From positions 1 to 42,879 of IMG/VR virus record IMGVR_UViG_3300008050_005816: a stretch of DNA of 42,879 nucleotides. The stretch is one strand, 5' to 3'. A model generated the notes under the pieces. It made no database searches and was not told where the DNA came from. It was given only the letters and a program-made list of their open reading frames with translations. This DNA is from a virus. This document shows positions 15,997 to 24,056 of the stretch, one piece after another (positions within the stretch are counted from its first letter, which is position 1; each line of letters starts with the position of its first letter). A program made the translations under genes and the position numbers.

Positions 15997-16254
15997 TTAG
16001 TCCTGGCCTTCGCCTTTTGCGTTTCTCTCAACCTCATCGGTATGTCCTTTAGCTATTCCCTGTGCTACTTTCTTCCTACTCGTTCCTAATAAGTTTGTAA
16101 CTTTTCTTTGAAGATTTGCTTTAATAGCTCTAGGACTATGCTTTATCCTTGGATTTTCCACAGGTTTGCCTCCTAATAATCCCTCTGCTACAAGAATACC
16201 CATAGTTTTATAAGTATTCCAAACTGATTCGCCTATTCTTTCGTATTTATCCAT
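15997..16254 (-). CDS. Small basic protein inside split polymerase (copy 1)
   Basis: An 85-residue protein, first gene of the minus-strand pair. It has its own promoter-like TATAAT (16277-16282), a strong GGTAGGAG ribosome-binding site and an ATG, so it looks functional. The motif YKTMGILVAEGLLG (16171-16212) is shared with its neighbour and two basic proteins of the structural region; the rest (HSPRAIKANLQRKVTNLL, SRKKVAQGIAKG) is strongly basic. It is read convergently against the N-terminal polymerase piece and divergently from the C-terminal pieces, unlike a normal operon insertion. A virion or DNA-binding role is inferred only from its relatives. Confidence 0.65.
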   Translation of the reverse strand: MDKYERIGESVWNTYKTMGILVAEGLLGGKPVENPRIKHSPRAIKANLQRKVTNLLGTSRKKVAQGIAKGHTDEVERNAKGEGQD

Positions 16255-16276
16255 AATTGTACTCCTACCAATCTCT

Positions 16277-16282
16277 ATTATA
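16277..16282 (-). promoter_or_regulatory. TATAAT box for minus-strand gene pair
   Basis: On the minus strand TATATAATAGAG lies 22 bases before the ATG at 16254, with GGTAGGAG between. This is a normal promoter-leader-SD layout, in contrast to the leaderless ones. The same AT run also provides TATATA just before the plus-strand ATG at 16288. Confidence 0.45.
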
Positions 16283-16287
16283 TAGCC

Positions 16288-16767
16288 ATGCTCACCATAG
16301 ATAACCCTAAAAAATTCGATTGGGCTAATATGGATTTGTCCGATTGCTGTGAAGGCAACGCGATGGATACTTACTTTACCCTTAAGCTCTTCGATCTAAT
16401 CATGGAAAAGTTAGAGGGGCAACCCGTTATGAAACTCCTTGAGAATGTTGTAATGCCTTCTCTCGAAACCTTTGCCGAGATGGAGTATAATGGGTTGGAT
16501 GTGGATCTTAACATGTTGGGATCCGTAGGTAAGCAGTTACGGTCTAGTAACATGGAGGAAGAAGACTTCCTTTATACCTGTAAGGGTGTAATGAAGACTG
16601 ATAATCTCTCTTCAAATGGGGACCTGATTGAAATTCTTTATACTAGAGAGGAAGGTATGGGACTGTACCCCCCTGATAAAACTCCAAAAGGTAGCCCATC
16701 TGTGGCTGCTCCAACCCTTAAACTTCTCCTTGAACATATCGAAGATGAGTTAGAAAACCGTGGGTAA
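16288..16767 (+). CDS. DNA polymerase A, middle piece: exonuclease Exo III and thumb
   Basis: A 159-residue continuation of the polymerase in a different frame from the first piece. It begins near the end of the exonuclease domain and carries the Exo III motif (EGNAMDTYFTLKLFDLI, Asp27), then the linker typical of family A polymerases (MPSLETFAEMEYNGLDVDLNML), then the thumb start with GSPSVAAPTLKLLLEHI. Exo I and Exo II are in the upstream gene, so neither product has a complete exonuclease site alone. The frame ends at 16767, eight bases after a GTG that opens the next frame. Either the pieces assemble from separate chains, or the last junction is a frameshift or sequence error. Confidence 0.8.
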   Translation: MLTIDNPKKFDWANMDLSDCCEGNAMDTYFTLKLFDLIMEKLEGQPVMKLLENVVMPSLETFAEMEYNGLDVDLNMLGSVGKQLRSSNMEEEDFLYTCKGVMKTDNLSSNGDLIEILYTREEGMGLYPPDKTPKGSPSVAAPTLKLLLEHIEDELENRG

Positions 16768-17857
16768 TTGGCAGCACAGAGATGAAGGGAAACGAATTAG
16801 TAAATCTGTTATAGCAGGTAAAACTAAGGAAGAATTAGTAGATGCTAAGAAATTTCTGAAAGGGTTATTGGATCTTCGTAAGTCTGAGAAGCTAACTAAG
16901 ACTTATATCCAAGGAACTAGAAATGCAATTGCATACAATGAGCACGATAAAATTTATGTAGATTACCGCTTTGATGGTACAGCCACAGGAAGGCTCTCTT
17001 GCGCTGCCTATACGGCTCAGAAAGCCATGGGAGTATCTTTCCATACTCTGCCCCGTGAGACAAAAAACAACATCAGGAGCCTGTTTAGGGCTCCTGATGG
17101 CTGGGCGTTTGTTACTGCCGATTACGCAGCGATGGAACTGAGAGTCCTGTCTCATATTGCTAAAGAAGGTAATATGCAACTAGCTTTCAATCAAGGAGCT
17201 GATCTCCATACTTATACTGCAAGACTCTTGTTCAATAAGGATAATATTTCTAAGCAGGAGAGGCAGATTGCTAAGACGGTATCCTTCCTTATTGTATACG
17301 GGGGAGGAGCATTTAATCTTAGTGAGACTATGGGTATATCTCTTAGTAAAGCAAAGAAGATTATCAAGGACTATGAGAATGTATACCCTGGTATTTTTGG
17401 GTATATGGAGTTCGTTAATAAATTTATCCTAGATAATGGATATGCCTATTCTATCTTTGGTAGAAAGAGGAACCTGCCTGATGTATATAGTAGGAACCCT
17501 AAGATAGTTAATCGTGCCTTGCGCCAAGGACTAAACTTTACTATTCAAAGTGCAGCCTCTGACATACTTTTAACTACTCTTTTAGGAGCTTCTGATAGAT
17601 TTAAAGAGGCAGGAATGCAAGCCAATTTTGAATCCAGACCAGTGGCTACTGTGCATGACTCCATTGAAATTGTATGTCCTCAAGAAGAGGTTAAGGATAC
17701 CCTCACAATTCTCTATGATGAGATGGTTAATTATCCAAAGATCAAGGACATCTTTAATATCGAGTTTGACGTACCTCTTGCTATTGATGTAGAGGTGGGC
17801 AAGTCCTTTGGGGATGGGAAAGAAATTAACTTTGAAAACGGGATACCAATTCTATGA
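16760..17857 (+). CDS. DNA polymerase A, C-terminal piece: palm and fingers
   Basis: A 365-residue polymerase domain opened by a GTG that overlaps the previous frame by eight bases. All family A motifs are intact: TGRLSC; motif A FVTADYAAMELRVLSHI; motif B with R-x3-K-x3-F-x3-Y-G (RQIAKTVSFLIVYGG, Phe at the position of E. coli residue 762); and motif C VATVHDSIEIV with the catalytic His-Asp. Its first residues continue the thumb that the middle piece began (ENRG then NWQHRDEG), so the two frames are parts of one ancestral domain. The 3' end overlaps the next gene by four bases. This replaces the family B gp43 polymerase of T4. Confidence 0.9.
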   Translation: MGNWQHRDEGKRISKSVIAGKTKEELVDAKKFLKGLLDLRKSEKLTKTYIQGTRNAIAYNEHDKIYVDYRFDGTATGRLSCAAYTAQKAMGVSFHTLPRETKNNIRSLFRAPDGWAFVTADYAAMELRVLSHIAKEGNMQLAFNQGADLHTYTARLLFNKDNISKQERQIAKTVSFLIVYGGGAFNLSETMGISLSKAKKIIKDYENVYPGIFGYMEFVNKFILDNGYAYSIFGRKRNLPDVYSRNPKIVNRALRQGLNFTIQSAASDILLTTLLGASDRFKEAGMQANFESRPVATVHDSIEIVCPQEEVKDTLTILYDEMVNYPKIKDIFNIEFDVPLAIDVEVGKSFGDGKEINFENGIPIL

Positions 17858-18483
17858 AATCAAAAGAACTTTTTGAGTACTTGTTTATTAAGGCAGTAGA
17901 TCATTATTATGATACTATAAATGCATATAAAGGAAATGCTAGGGATATAAAAAAAGCTGATAAACATATGGATGGCTTTAATGTTCTCTTTAAGAATGCG
18001 TTAGATAAAAAGGAAGTAGTCATTAAAGAAAAACATAAAGCTATTATTCCAGGGGCTTTTCTTAATAAAAGGTGGGATTTAGCATGTAATAATAGTGCGA
18101 TGGAACTAAAAAGTATTGTGCTGTCTAAGATGGGTAAATGCTTTTCTAATAGAGTAGAAGAAGCCATAGGAGTTGCTGCGGATCTTAGGTACGGCACTAA
18201 GGGAATGAATCTTAACTACTTTCTTGTGGTGGAAGACGATGGTGACACTAATATAAGCTCTGCATACAATGAATATACAGAGTATGTTAAATATCAACGT
18301 AAGGTGGATAAGCTTATAGGTTTCTGTGAGTATATAGAAAAGGATTTAAAGTTATATGATAATGTAGCTTGTGTCCTATTAAATAATGATAAAAGTTATA
18401 CCTTTCTCTATTCAGATTTACATACCTTCCTAGATAATTGGGGGAGAGGGATTTCCAAGAAAAGGTGGCAGTTTTGGAAGTAG
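17854..18483 (+). CDS. XhoI/PaeR7I-like restriction endonuclease homolog
   Basis: A 209-residue protein with the hallmark block of the PaeR7I/XhoI type II endonuclease family: IPGAFLNKRWDL (Asp75), MELKS with the E84-x-K86 catalytic pair, then FSNRVEEAIGVAADLR and NYFLVVEDD, corresponding to the family's W-D, E-x-K-S, N-N-R-x-E-E-A-I-G-x-A-x-D and L-E-D elements. It is shorter than PaeR7I (about 246 residues). No methyltransferase gene accompanies it in the window. It is coupled to the polymerase gene by an ATGA overlap and so belongs to the replication operon. It may degrade host or rival DNA or have been adapted for phage recombination; substrate specificity cannot be inferred. Confidence 0.75.
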   Translation: MKSKELFEYLFIKAVDHYYDTINAYKGNARDIKKADKHMDGFNVLFKNALDKKEVVIKEKHKAIIPGAFLNKRWDLACNNSAMELKSIVLSKMGKCFSNRVEEAIGVAADLRYGTKGMNLNYFLVVEDDGDTNISSAYNEYTEYVKYQRKVDKLIGFCEYIEKDLKLYDNVACVLLNNDKSYTFLYSDLHTFLDNWGRGISKKRWQFWK

Positions 18484-19154
18484 CCGTACATGATCATGGA
18501 TCTGTGAAGCTTTTGAATAATACTTGTATGGGAGATCTCTTAGTAGTGAATGCTGCTAGGTGCTCCTTTGATAAAGAACATAAAGAATTTGATGAAACAA
18601 AAGATACAAAACTTATTCATTACTTGGCAAAGCACAAGCACTTACTTCCGTTTCGTCACCCTTCTGCTACTTTACGAATCCATACTCCTTTGTTTGTTCT
18701 ACGCCAATTGGGTAAGCACCAAGTAGGATTCTCTTGGAGTGAGGTATCTCGTAGGTATATTACTACCGATCCTAAGTTTTATCTGCCTGATAAGCTACGA
18801 AAATCCGCTAAAAATATTAAACAAGGTAGCTCTGGATATCTCGATGACGATAATGATGGTCGATGCTGGAATGAATTAGATAATCTTTATGAAGATGCCT
18901 TGGCTTCCTATAATAGAATGTTGTCTTGGGGATGTTGCCCAGAGCAAGCTCGAATGATTCTTCCTCAATCTATGTATACTACTTGTGTTGTTACAGGGTC
19001 TCTTCTTGGGTGGCACCATATGGTTACACAGAGAACAGAAGAACACACTCAGTTGGAGACTCAAGATTATGCTAGGGCTATAGGAAGTATTATGGAAGAT
19101 TTATTTCCTGTAAGTTGGAATGCCCTGACTCAGTACTCTGATTCAAGCGAATAA
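18474..19154 (+). CDS. thyX: Flavin-dependent thymidylate synthase ThyX
   Basis: ThyX methylates dUMP to dTMP using methylene-tetrahydrofolate and FAD. The signature region is present as RQLGKHQVGFSWSEVSRRY, a variant of the family RHRxxSxNExSxRY motif, after the usual HLLPFRHPS segment. Further family features are GCCPEQARMILPQSMYT and the C-terminal QRTEEHTQLETQ. The start is uncertain: the frame opens with TTG at 18438 and has GTG at 18465, but the TTG at 18474 has AAGGTGG at a good distance and is chosen. It overlaps the XhoI-like gene by ten bases. Product length (about 226) is normal for the family. Confidence 0.93.
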   Translation: MEVAVHDHGSVKLLNNTCMGDLLVVNAARCSFDKEHKEFDETKDTKLIHYLAKHKHLLPFRHPSATLRIHTPLFVLRQLGKHQVGFSWSEVSRRYITTDPKFYLPDKLRKSAKNIKQGSSGYLDDDNDGRCWNELDNLYEDALASYNRMLSWGCCPEQARMILPQSMYTTCVVTGSLLGWHHMVTQRTEEHTQLETQDYARAIGSIMEDLFPVSWNALTQYSDSSE

Positions 19155-19164
19155 TTATAAGACT

Positions 19165-20199
19165 ATGGTACAGGATTTATCAACATTAGTAATTGGGGAT
19201 TTACATTTTGAAAACAAGCTTTTAGGAATGCTAGAAGCGCAGAAGGCTGCTGTTATTGAAATTTGTAAAGGGCAAAGATCTGCTTGTACTCATGTAATAT
19301 TTTTGGGGGATCTTATGATGCATAGGAATCCTCGACCCGAAGTTTTATTGGCTCTTAAGGATATGTTTGATACTATAAGTGAGGAATTGGGCTTTGGTAT
19401 TTATATTCTGCGAGGGAACCATGATAGTGTATCTAAATCTGATGACGGAATAACTTCTTTGAGCCTATTTGAAGGCCCGAATGTAAAAGTAATCACTCAG
19501 ACTTGGGTAGATCCAGAGAATGATTGGGTATTCATACCACATTACGAAAATGAGCAAAAAATTAAAGACGATCTTTCTAACGTCCCTGAAGGGCATACTG
19601 TGTTTGGGCATTTTGGTTATTATGGGGTGCTTAACTCTGCTGGCGATTCTGATTTCAATCTTACTATATCCGATTTTAAAAACCCTACAATTCTTGGGCA
19701 TATTCATAACGAAAGTAAAAATGAAAACGTCTCCATCCTCGGAACTCCCTACACCACAAACTTTGGAGAAGCAAGTAAGGACTGTTTCTTTGGAATCCTT
19801 ACAGGAGGACACTTTGAAAAATTCCCATCCTTCGGAGGACCTAGGCATATAGTAATAGATTATGATGATGTGGAAGACAACTTGGATTGGATCAATCAAA
19901 GTTGTCGCAGTCCTAAGAACTTTACTTTATTAAGAATTACTATTAATAGTACAAATGAGGACCAAAATCGTATAGCAGATTTGCGTGACAAGTTACAGGT
20001 AGGGCATGTGGAGATTATGTACAAACCCCTCTTAGATGCGAAGGAAGAGTTTGAGACAGACAATAAAGTATTCACTACTGCAATTAACGATGAATTGATC
20101 GAGCATTATATTAATTCTAGTAATGCTTCTATCAATAAAGACGATCTTCTATCTGGTTTAAAATTAATTCATGAAAATAAACAAAATAGAGATATTTAA
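19165..20199 (+). CDS. 47: Recombination endonuclease subunit, Mre11/SbcD-like (gp47)
   Basis: A 344-residue calcineurin-like phosphoesterase that pairs with the Rad50-like gp46 to process DNA ends and support recombination-dependent replication. Metal-binding motifs are in order: IGDLHFE (residues 10-16), FLGDLMMHR, RGNHD, GHFGYYG and GHIHN. The length equals T4 gp47 (339). The gp46-like gene starts 29 bases before its stop codon, so the two subunits are translationally coupled as expected for a stoichiometric complex. The ATG is preceded by TTATAAGACT, with little ribosome-binding site. Confidence 0.93.
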   Translation: MVQDLSTLVIGDLHFENKLLGMLEAQKAAVIEICKGQRSACTHVIFLGDLMMHRNPRPEVLLALKDMFDTISEELGFGIYILRGNHDSVSKSDDGITSLSLFEGPNVKVITQTWVDPENDWVFIPHYENEQKIKDDLSNVPEGHTVFGHFGYYGVLNSAGDSDFNLTISDFKNPTILGHIHNESKNENVSILGTPYTTNFGEASKDCFFGILTGGHFEKFPSFGGPRHIVIDYDDVEDNLDWINQSCRSPKNFTLLRITINSTNEDQNRIADLRDKLQVGHVEIMYKPLLDAKEEFETDNKVFTTAINDELIEHYINSSNASINKDDLLSGLKLIHENKQNRDI

Positions 20200-21757
20200 T
20201 TTTTATTCTATAAAGAATGTAAAACTCAGCTTCGACAAGTATAAAGGCATTGTTTTAATTGAGGGGAAGAATAATGATACAAAAGGCAGCAACGGATCAG
20301 GCAAGAGTGCCATTATTGAAGCTGTAGTATGGGGCCTTTTTGGGAGGACTGTGCGGAAGTCTACTGAGGAAGCACTTGTAAATAATTCGTCAAAGAAGAA
20401 CTGTTCTGTAAGGATAACAGTTAACGATGACATTCAAATTGTTAGAGGTAAGAAGCCTGTATTCCTTAAAGTATTTAAAGGAGAGAAAGAACTCACCAAA
20501 GAGAATGCACTAAAAACTCAGGCTTTTATCGAGGAGCTACTTCAAACTAACTACAAAGTATTTTTAGCCTCTACTGTCTTCGGCCAGCAGAATAACATAG
20601 AGTTCATTAATGCTACACCAGAAGATAAGAGAACGATCATTAAGAATTTCCTGAACTTGGATGATCTTTTCTCTCTTAGAGAATCTGTTAGGTACCTTAA
20701 ATCTTCCTACTCACAGACTATTAAGAAGCAAGATGCTATTATAAATGAGCATGAGAAGAGTATTAAGTCTTATAATAAACAGTTGGACTATTTAGAGGGT
20801 TTAAGAAAGGAAGTGGAGGGCCTGTATTCTGAGGAGGTTCTCTCCCTTAGCCTTCAAGACATTATGGATCAGGAGCAATCCAACAATTCAGCGGAGTGGG
20901 CTGCTGCTGGCATCGGTAAGGACTTAGATGCTGAGTACGAAAGGATAGATCATCTCACTAAACGACTGCATTTCCCTAATGAAAACGAAGTTTGCGATAA
21001 GTGTGGTCATGCTTCCGAAATCCCCTATCATCCTAGAAGAATTCAGATGGAGATAGAACAGGTGCGAGAATATATAAGTAAGCTTGATACCGATAGGCAT
21101 AATCAATTGTCAACCGTTAAGGATCTTCCCATTAGTTCTTCGGAGTACCAGCAGGTTATAGAATATAATCAACTTAAGAAAGAGTCTGAAACTTTTGAGG
21201 AGATAAAGAAAGGAACCTTGGATAAGATCCAAGAGGCACATGATATCAAGCAAGAGTACAATAGCAAGTATGAGATCATGCGGTTTTGGGAGAAAGCTTT
21301 TTCTGAATCAGGCATAGTTAAATATATTATTAAAAATGTGTTGGACTATTTTAATTCTAAAGTAAACTTCTACCTCTCTCACCTGTCTCAAGGTAAGTTC
21401 TTCATTGAGTTCAATGAGGAGCTTAAGGAAACTATTACTCATAATAAGAATAGAATTCATTATATTTCTCTATCTGGGGGAGAGAAAAAGAAAGTTAGCT
21501 TGGCTGTGATGCTAGGACTTCAGGAGCTTTTAAAGATATCTCATAATCAGAAAACTAATCTTATGTTTTTTGATGAAGTTGCCGAGAATCTTGACCAAGA
21601 CGGTCTCGAAGGACTCTACATATTATTGTCTGAATTAAAGAAAGATAAGACTTTATTTGTAATAACCCACAATAACTATCTCAAATCTCTGATGGACAAT
21701 TCTCAAACGCTGTCTATAATAAAGGAAGATGGAACTTCAAGAGTACAAGGAAAATAA
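20171..21757 (+). CDS. 46: Recombination endonuclease subunit, Rad50/SbcC-like (gp46)
   Basis: A 528-residue SMC-type ATPase, partner of gp47. Walker A is GSNGSGKS (residues 39-46); a zinc hook C275-D-K-C278 lies at the tip of a short coiled coil; the ABC signature is LSGGEKKKVSLAV at about residue 434; Walker B is NLMFFDEVAENLD; and the final VITHNN is the H-loop. Length is close to T4 gp46 (560). The Mre11-Rad50 type complex resects DNA ends to create single strands for UvsX, whose likely gene begins at 42579, with UvsY-like and SSB genes at 26683 and 27379. Confidence 0.95.
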   Translation: MKINKIEIFNFYSIKNVKLSFDKYKGIVLIEGKNNDTKGSNGSGKSAIIEAVVWGLFGRTVRKSTEEALVNNSSKKNCSVRITVNDDIQIVRGKKPVFLKVFKGEKELTKENALKTQAFIEELLQTNYKVFLASTVFGQQNNIEFINATPEDKRTIIKNFLNLDDLFSLRESVRYLKSSYSQTIKKQDAIINEHEKSIKSYNKQLDYLEGLRKEVEGLYSEEVLSLSLQDIMDQEQSNNSAEWAAAGIGKDLDAEYERIDHLTKRLHFPNENEVCDKCGHASEIPYHPRRIQMEIEQVREYISKLDTDRHNQLSTVKDLPISSSEYQQVIEYNQLKKESETFEEIKKGTLDKIQEAHDIKQEYNSKYEIMRFWEKAFSESGIVKYIIKNVLDYFNSKVNFYLSHLSQGKFFIEFNEELKETITHNKNRIHYISLSGGEKKKVSLAVMLGLQELLKISHNQKTNLMFFDEVAENLDQDGLEGLYILLSELKKDKTLFVITHNNYLKSLMDNSQTLSIIKEDGTSRVQGK

Positions 21758-21760
21758 TAA

Positions 21761-21943
21761 ATGAAAAACATTAACCACTTATGTACTTCTGGGGTATTTA
21801 TTCCCGATAATGAGAACAAAGAGCATCCGTCAATATTAGTAGTGGGTAATAAGTTTTATTCCGAGTGCGATGCTTGTGGTAAGTTAGTCTGTCTAAACAA
21901 AACTTTGTTTGGAAGTATGCATGTTTGTGCAGAAGGTAAATAA
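21761..21943 (+). CDS. Small Cys-rich protein, possible zinc finger
   Basis: A 60-residue protein between the gp46-like and ribonucleotide reductase genes. Cysteines in SECDACGKLVC and MHVC could bind one zinc ion (CxxC plus distant C or H). AAGGA lies upstream of its ATG and the next gene starts three bases after its stop. Function unknown; its position suggests a link to nucleotide or DNA metabolism. Confidence 0.6.
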   Translation: MKNINHLCTSGVFIPDNENKEHPSILVVGNKFYSECDACGKLVCLNKTLFGSMHVCAEGK

Positions 21944-21946
21944 TAA

Positions 21947-23845
21947 ATGGTAAATGTATCTTTGGTGGGTATAGGAAAAGAAATTTTTGATGGTAGGTAT
22001 GCCTACCCTGGAGAGACTAAATGGTCAGAAAGGGCAAGAGTTATTGCAAAAACTGCTGCCTCTGCTGAGAGCGACAAGGATAAGGAGAAAGTAGAGAAGC
22101 ACTTTTACGAGGCTATCGGATCTGCGGACCTTATTCCTGGGGGCAGAATTATTTTTGGTGCTGGTAGAAATAGAGGATACCACAATCTTCTTAATTGTTA
22201 TGTAATTATTCCTGAAGATAACGTGGAATCAATCGGCCAAACTATTCAGGATATGTATAAAATTTCCTGTGCTGGTGGAGGTATTGGTTTTAACGTGTCC
22301 AAGCTTCGTCCTAAAGGAGACGATATCGGGAGCGTCAAAAACTCTGCTCCAGGCTCTGTCTCAGTGCTCCAGATGATCAACGAGGTTGGAGAGCACGTTA
22401 GAGCAGGAAAGAACAGGCGCACAGCCCTTATGGGCATCCTTAACATCACCCACCCAGATCTGCTAGAGTTCCTTAGTGTGAAGCTTGATCAGGGAGAGCT
22501 TAATAACTTTAATATTTCTGTAGCTATCACTAATCGTTTTCTTGAAGCTGTTGAGCTTGGAGAGGATTGGTATTTTACTTTCAACAATAAGGAGTACCAT
22601 TCTTATGATCTTGCTCGTAATGGGGAAGAGGTTATTAGTGTTCTTGGGTTAGACGAAGAAGACGCTATTAGGAGGGCTGAGAACTTTCATAAGGAAAACT
22701 TTTCCGACATCTTTGAAATACTAGGTCAAAGGGACATAAAAGCCCGAGATTTATGGGATATGATTTGGAAAAATTCTGTTGAATCTGGGGATCCAGGTAT
22801 ATATAACATTGATTTAGCTAACGACTATACCAATGTTTCGTATTTTGAGAGTTTGGATTCGACGAATCCTTGTGGAGAAATCTCACTTCCCAGTTACGGG
22901 AATTGTTGTTTGGGGAATATTAATCTTAATAATATGGTACTTGCTGATGGTAGCGATTTGGATTGGAAACGTCTTGCAAAGACTGTCAGAACTGGAATCC
23001 GCTTTTTAGATAATATCCTCACGGTAAATACCTACCCTACTGAAGAATGTAGAAGAGTAGGGGAACGCTCTCGTAGAATTGGTTTAGGTGTAACAGGGCT
23101 GCATTATATGTTAATTAAGTTAGGATTGCGCTATGGTAGCGAGTCTTGCTTGGAGTTTTTAGAAAGATTATTTAGTACTATAAGAGATGAAGCTTACAAG
23201 ATGTCTATATACCTGTCACGGGACAAAAAGCCTTTTCCCGAGTTTGATTATAAAAAGTACCTTGAAGAAGACTTTGCGAAAACTCTCCCAGCTAGGATTA
23301 GGATGCTTATCAAGCGATACGGGATTCGAAACGCTGTTATGCTTACAATTCCTCCTTGCGGTACTATCTCAATGCTCCACGGGGTTAGTTCAGGGGTTGA
23401 GCCTATTTTTTCTGCTATGTATAACAGGCGTTATAGGCATAACAATATTTGGAAAGAGCAGTTAGTTGTAGATCCGCTTTTTCGAGAGTATCATGACCAA
23501 GGAAAATCTCTATCTCCTTTTGTAGGAGCTTTGGATATATCTCCAGAAGAGCACCTAAAAGTTCAAGCTACTATTCAAAAGTTTATTGATTCTTGTATTT
23601 CTAAAACTATAAATCTTCCTAGTACGTCTTCCGCTGAAGAAGTTTCCCAAGTTGCTCTAGACTATGCACCTTACTTGAAGGGGCTAACTATTTATCGAGC
23701 TGGAGCTAAAGAAGGAGAGCCTCTAGATGCTATTCCTCTAACTCAGGAGAATATTGATAAGCACATGGGAGGGGCAGAAGAAGCTTCCGTAGAGATTGCA
23801 ACGGGGGAAGCTTGTTCCCTTGCGGGAGGAGATTGTGGTTCCTGA
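21947..23845 (+). CDS. nrdJ: Ribonucleotide reductase, class II (adenosylcobalamin-dependent) type
   Basis: A 632-residue reductase that converts ribonucleotides to deoxyribonucleotides. The barrel signatures are NCYVI (first redox Cys), CAGGGIGFNVSKLRPKG, a VRAGKNRRTALMGIL segment, STNPCGEISLPSYGNCCLGNINL (radical Cys in NPCGE, second redox Cys in NCCLG), the RRIGLGVTGLH segment, and TIPPCGTISMLHGVSSG, where a Cys replaces the usual Thr. The C-terminal CSLAGGDC matches a swinging redox pair. Single-gene organisation, with no small subunit (NrdB) nearby, and the GGGIG pattern favour class II, so activity would need B12. T4 uses class I. The next gene starts inside its last codons. Confidence 0.88.
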   Translation: MVNVSLVGIGKEIFDGRYAYPGETKWSERARVIAKTAASAESDKDKEKVEKHFYEAIGSADLIPGGRIIFGAGRNRGYHNLLNCYVIIPEDNVESIGQTIQDMYKISCAGGGIGFNVSKLRPKGDDIGSVKNSAPGSVSVLQMINEVGEHVRAGKNRRTALMGILNITHPDLLEFLSVKLDQGELNNFNISVAITNRFLEAVELGEDWYFTFNNKEYHSYDLARNGEEVISVLGLDEEDAIRRAENFHKENFSDIFEILGQRDIKARDLWDMIWKNSVESGDPGIYNIDLANDYTNVSYFESLDSTNPCGEISLPSYGNCCLGNINLNNMVLADGSDLDWKRLAKTVRTGIRFLDNILTVNTYPTEECRRVGERSRRIGLGVTGLHYMLIKLGLRYGSESCLEFLERLFSTIRDEAYKMSIYLSRDKKPFPEFDYKKYLEEDFAKTLPARIRMLIKRYGIRNAVMLTIPPCGTISMLHGVSSGVEPIFSAMYNRRYRHNNIWKEQLVVDPLFREYHDQGKSLSPFVGALDISPEEHLKVQATIQKFIDSCISKTINLPSTSSAEEVSQVALDYAPYLKGLTIYRAGAKEGEPLDAIPLTQENIDKHMGGAEEASVEIATGEACSLAGGDCGS

Positions 23846-24050
23846 TAAGAAAGAGTTATCTGGACCCAGAAGTAAACAAGGAGTTATACTATATGATGAA
23901 TGGTACGATTTAGCAACTTCTGGATTAACTAATGCAGAAAAGTTTGCTGATGTTAGTGCTTTTCTATTAAAAGCACCTAACCCAAAAGTAAAAAGGGATA
24001 GTGAGTTCGAAAGATTACCTGATGAGAATGACCCATACTGGGAGGAGTAA
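23835..24050 (+). CDS. Small acidic protein after ribonucleotide reductase
   Basis: A 71-residue protein. The frame is open from a TTG at 23796, but the GTG at 23835 is preferred because GGGAGGAG lies three bases upstream and this start overlaps the reductase stop by eleven bases. The sequence (KKELSGPRSKQGVILYDEWYDLATSGLTNAEKFADV, ending DENDPYWEE) has no recognisable motif; a short helix and acidic tail are visible. The tight overlap suggests co-expression with the reductase. Confidence 0.55.
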   Translation: MVPDKKELSGPRSKQGVILYDEWYDLATSGLTNAEKFADVSAFLLKAPNPKVKRDSEFERLPDENDPYWEE

Positions 24051-24056
24051 GTATAC

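Noticed and set aside
14663-17857. Intein or group I intron as the reason for the split polymerase
   Set aside because: The junctions lack the Cys/Ser/Thr and His-Asn residues of inteins, no homing nuclease is present, and the middle piece restarts with its own ATG in another frame. Catalytic intron structure cannot be excluded without folding.
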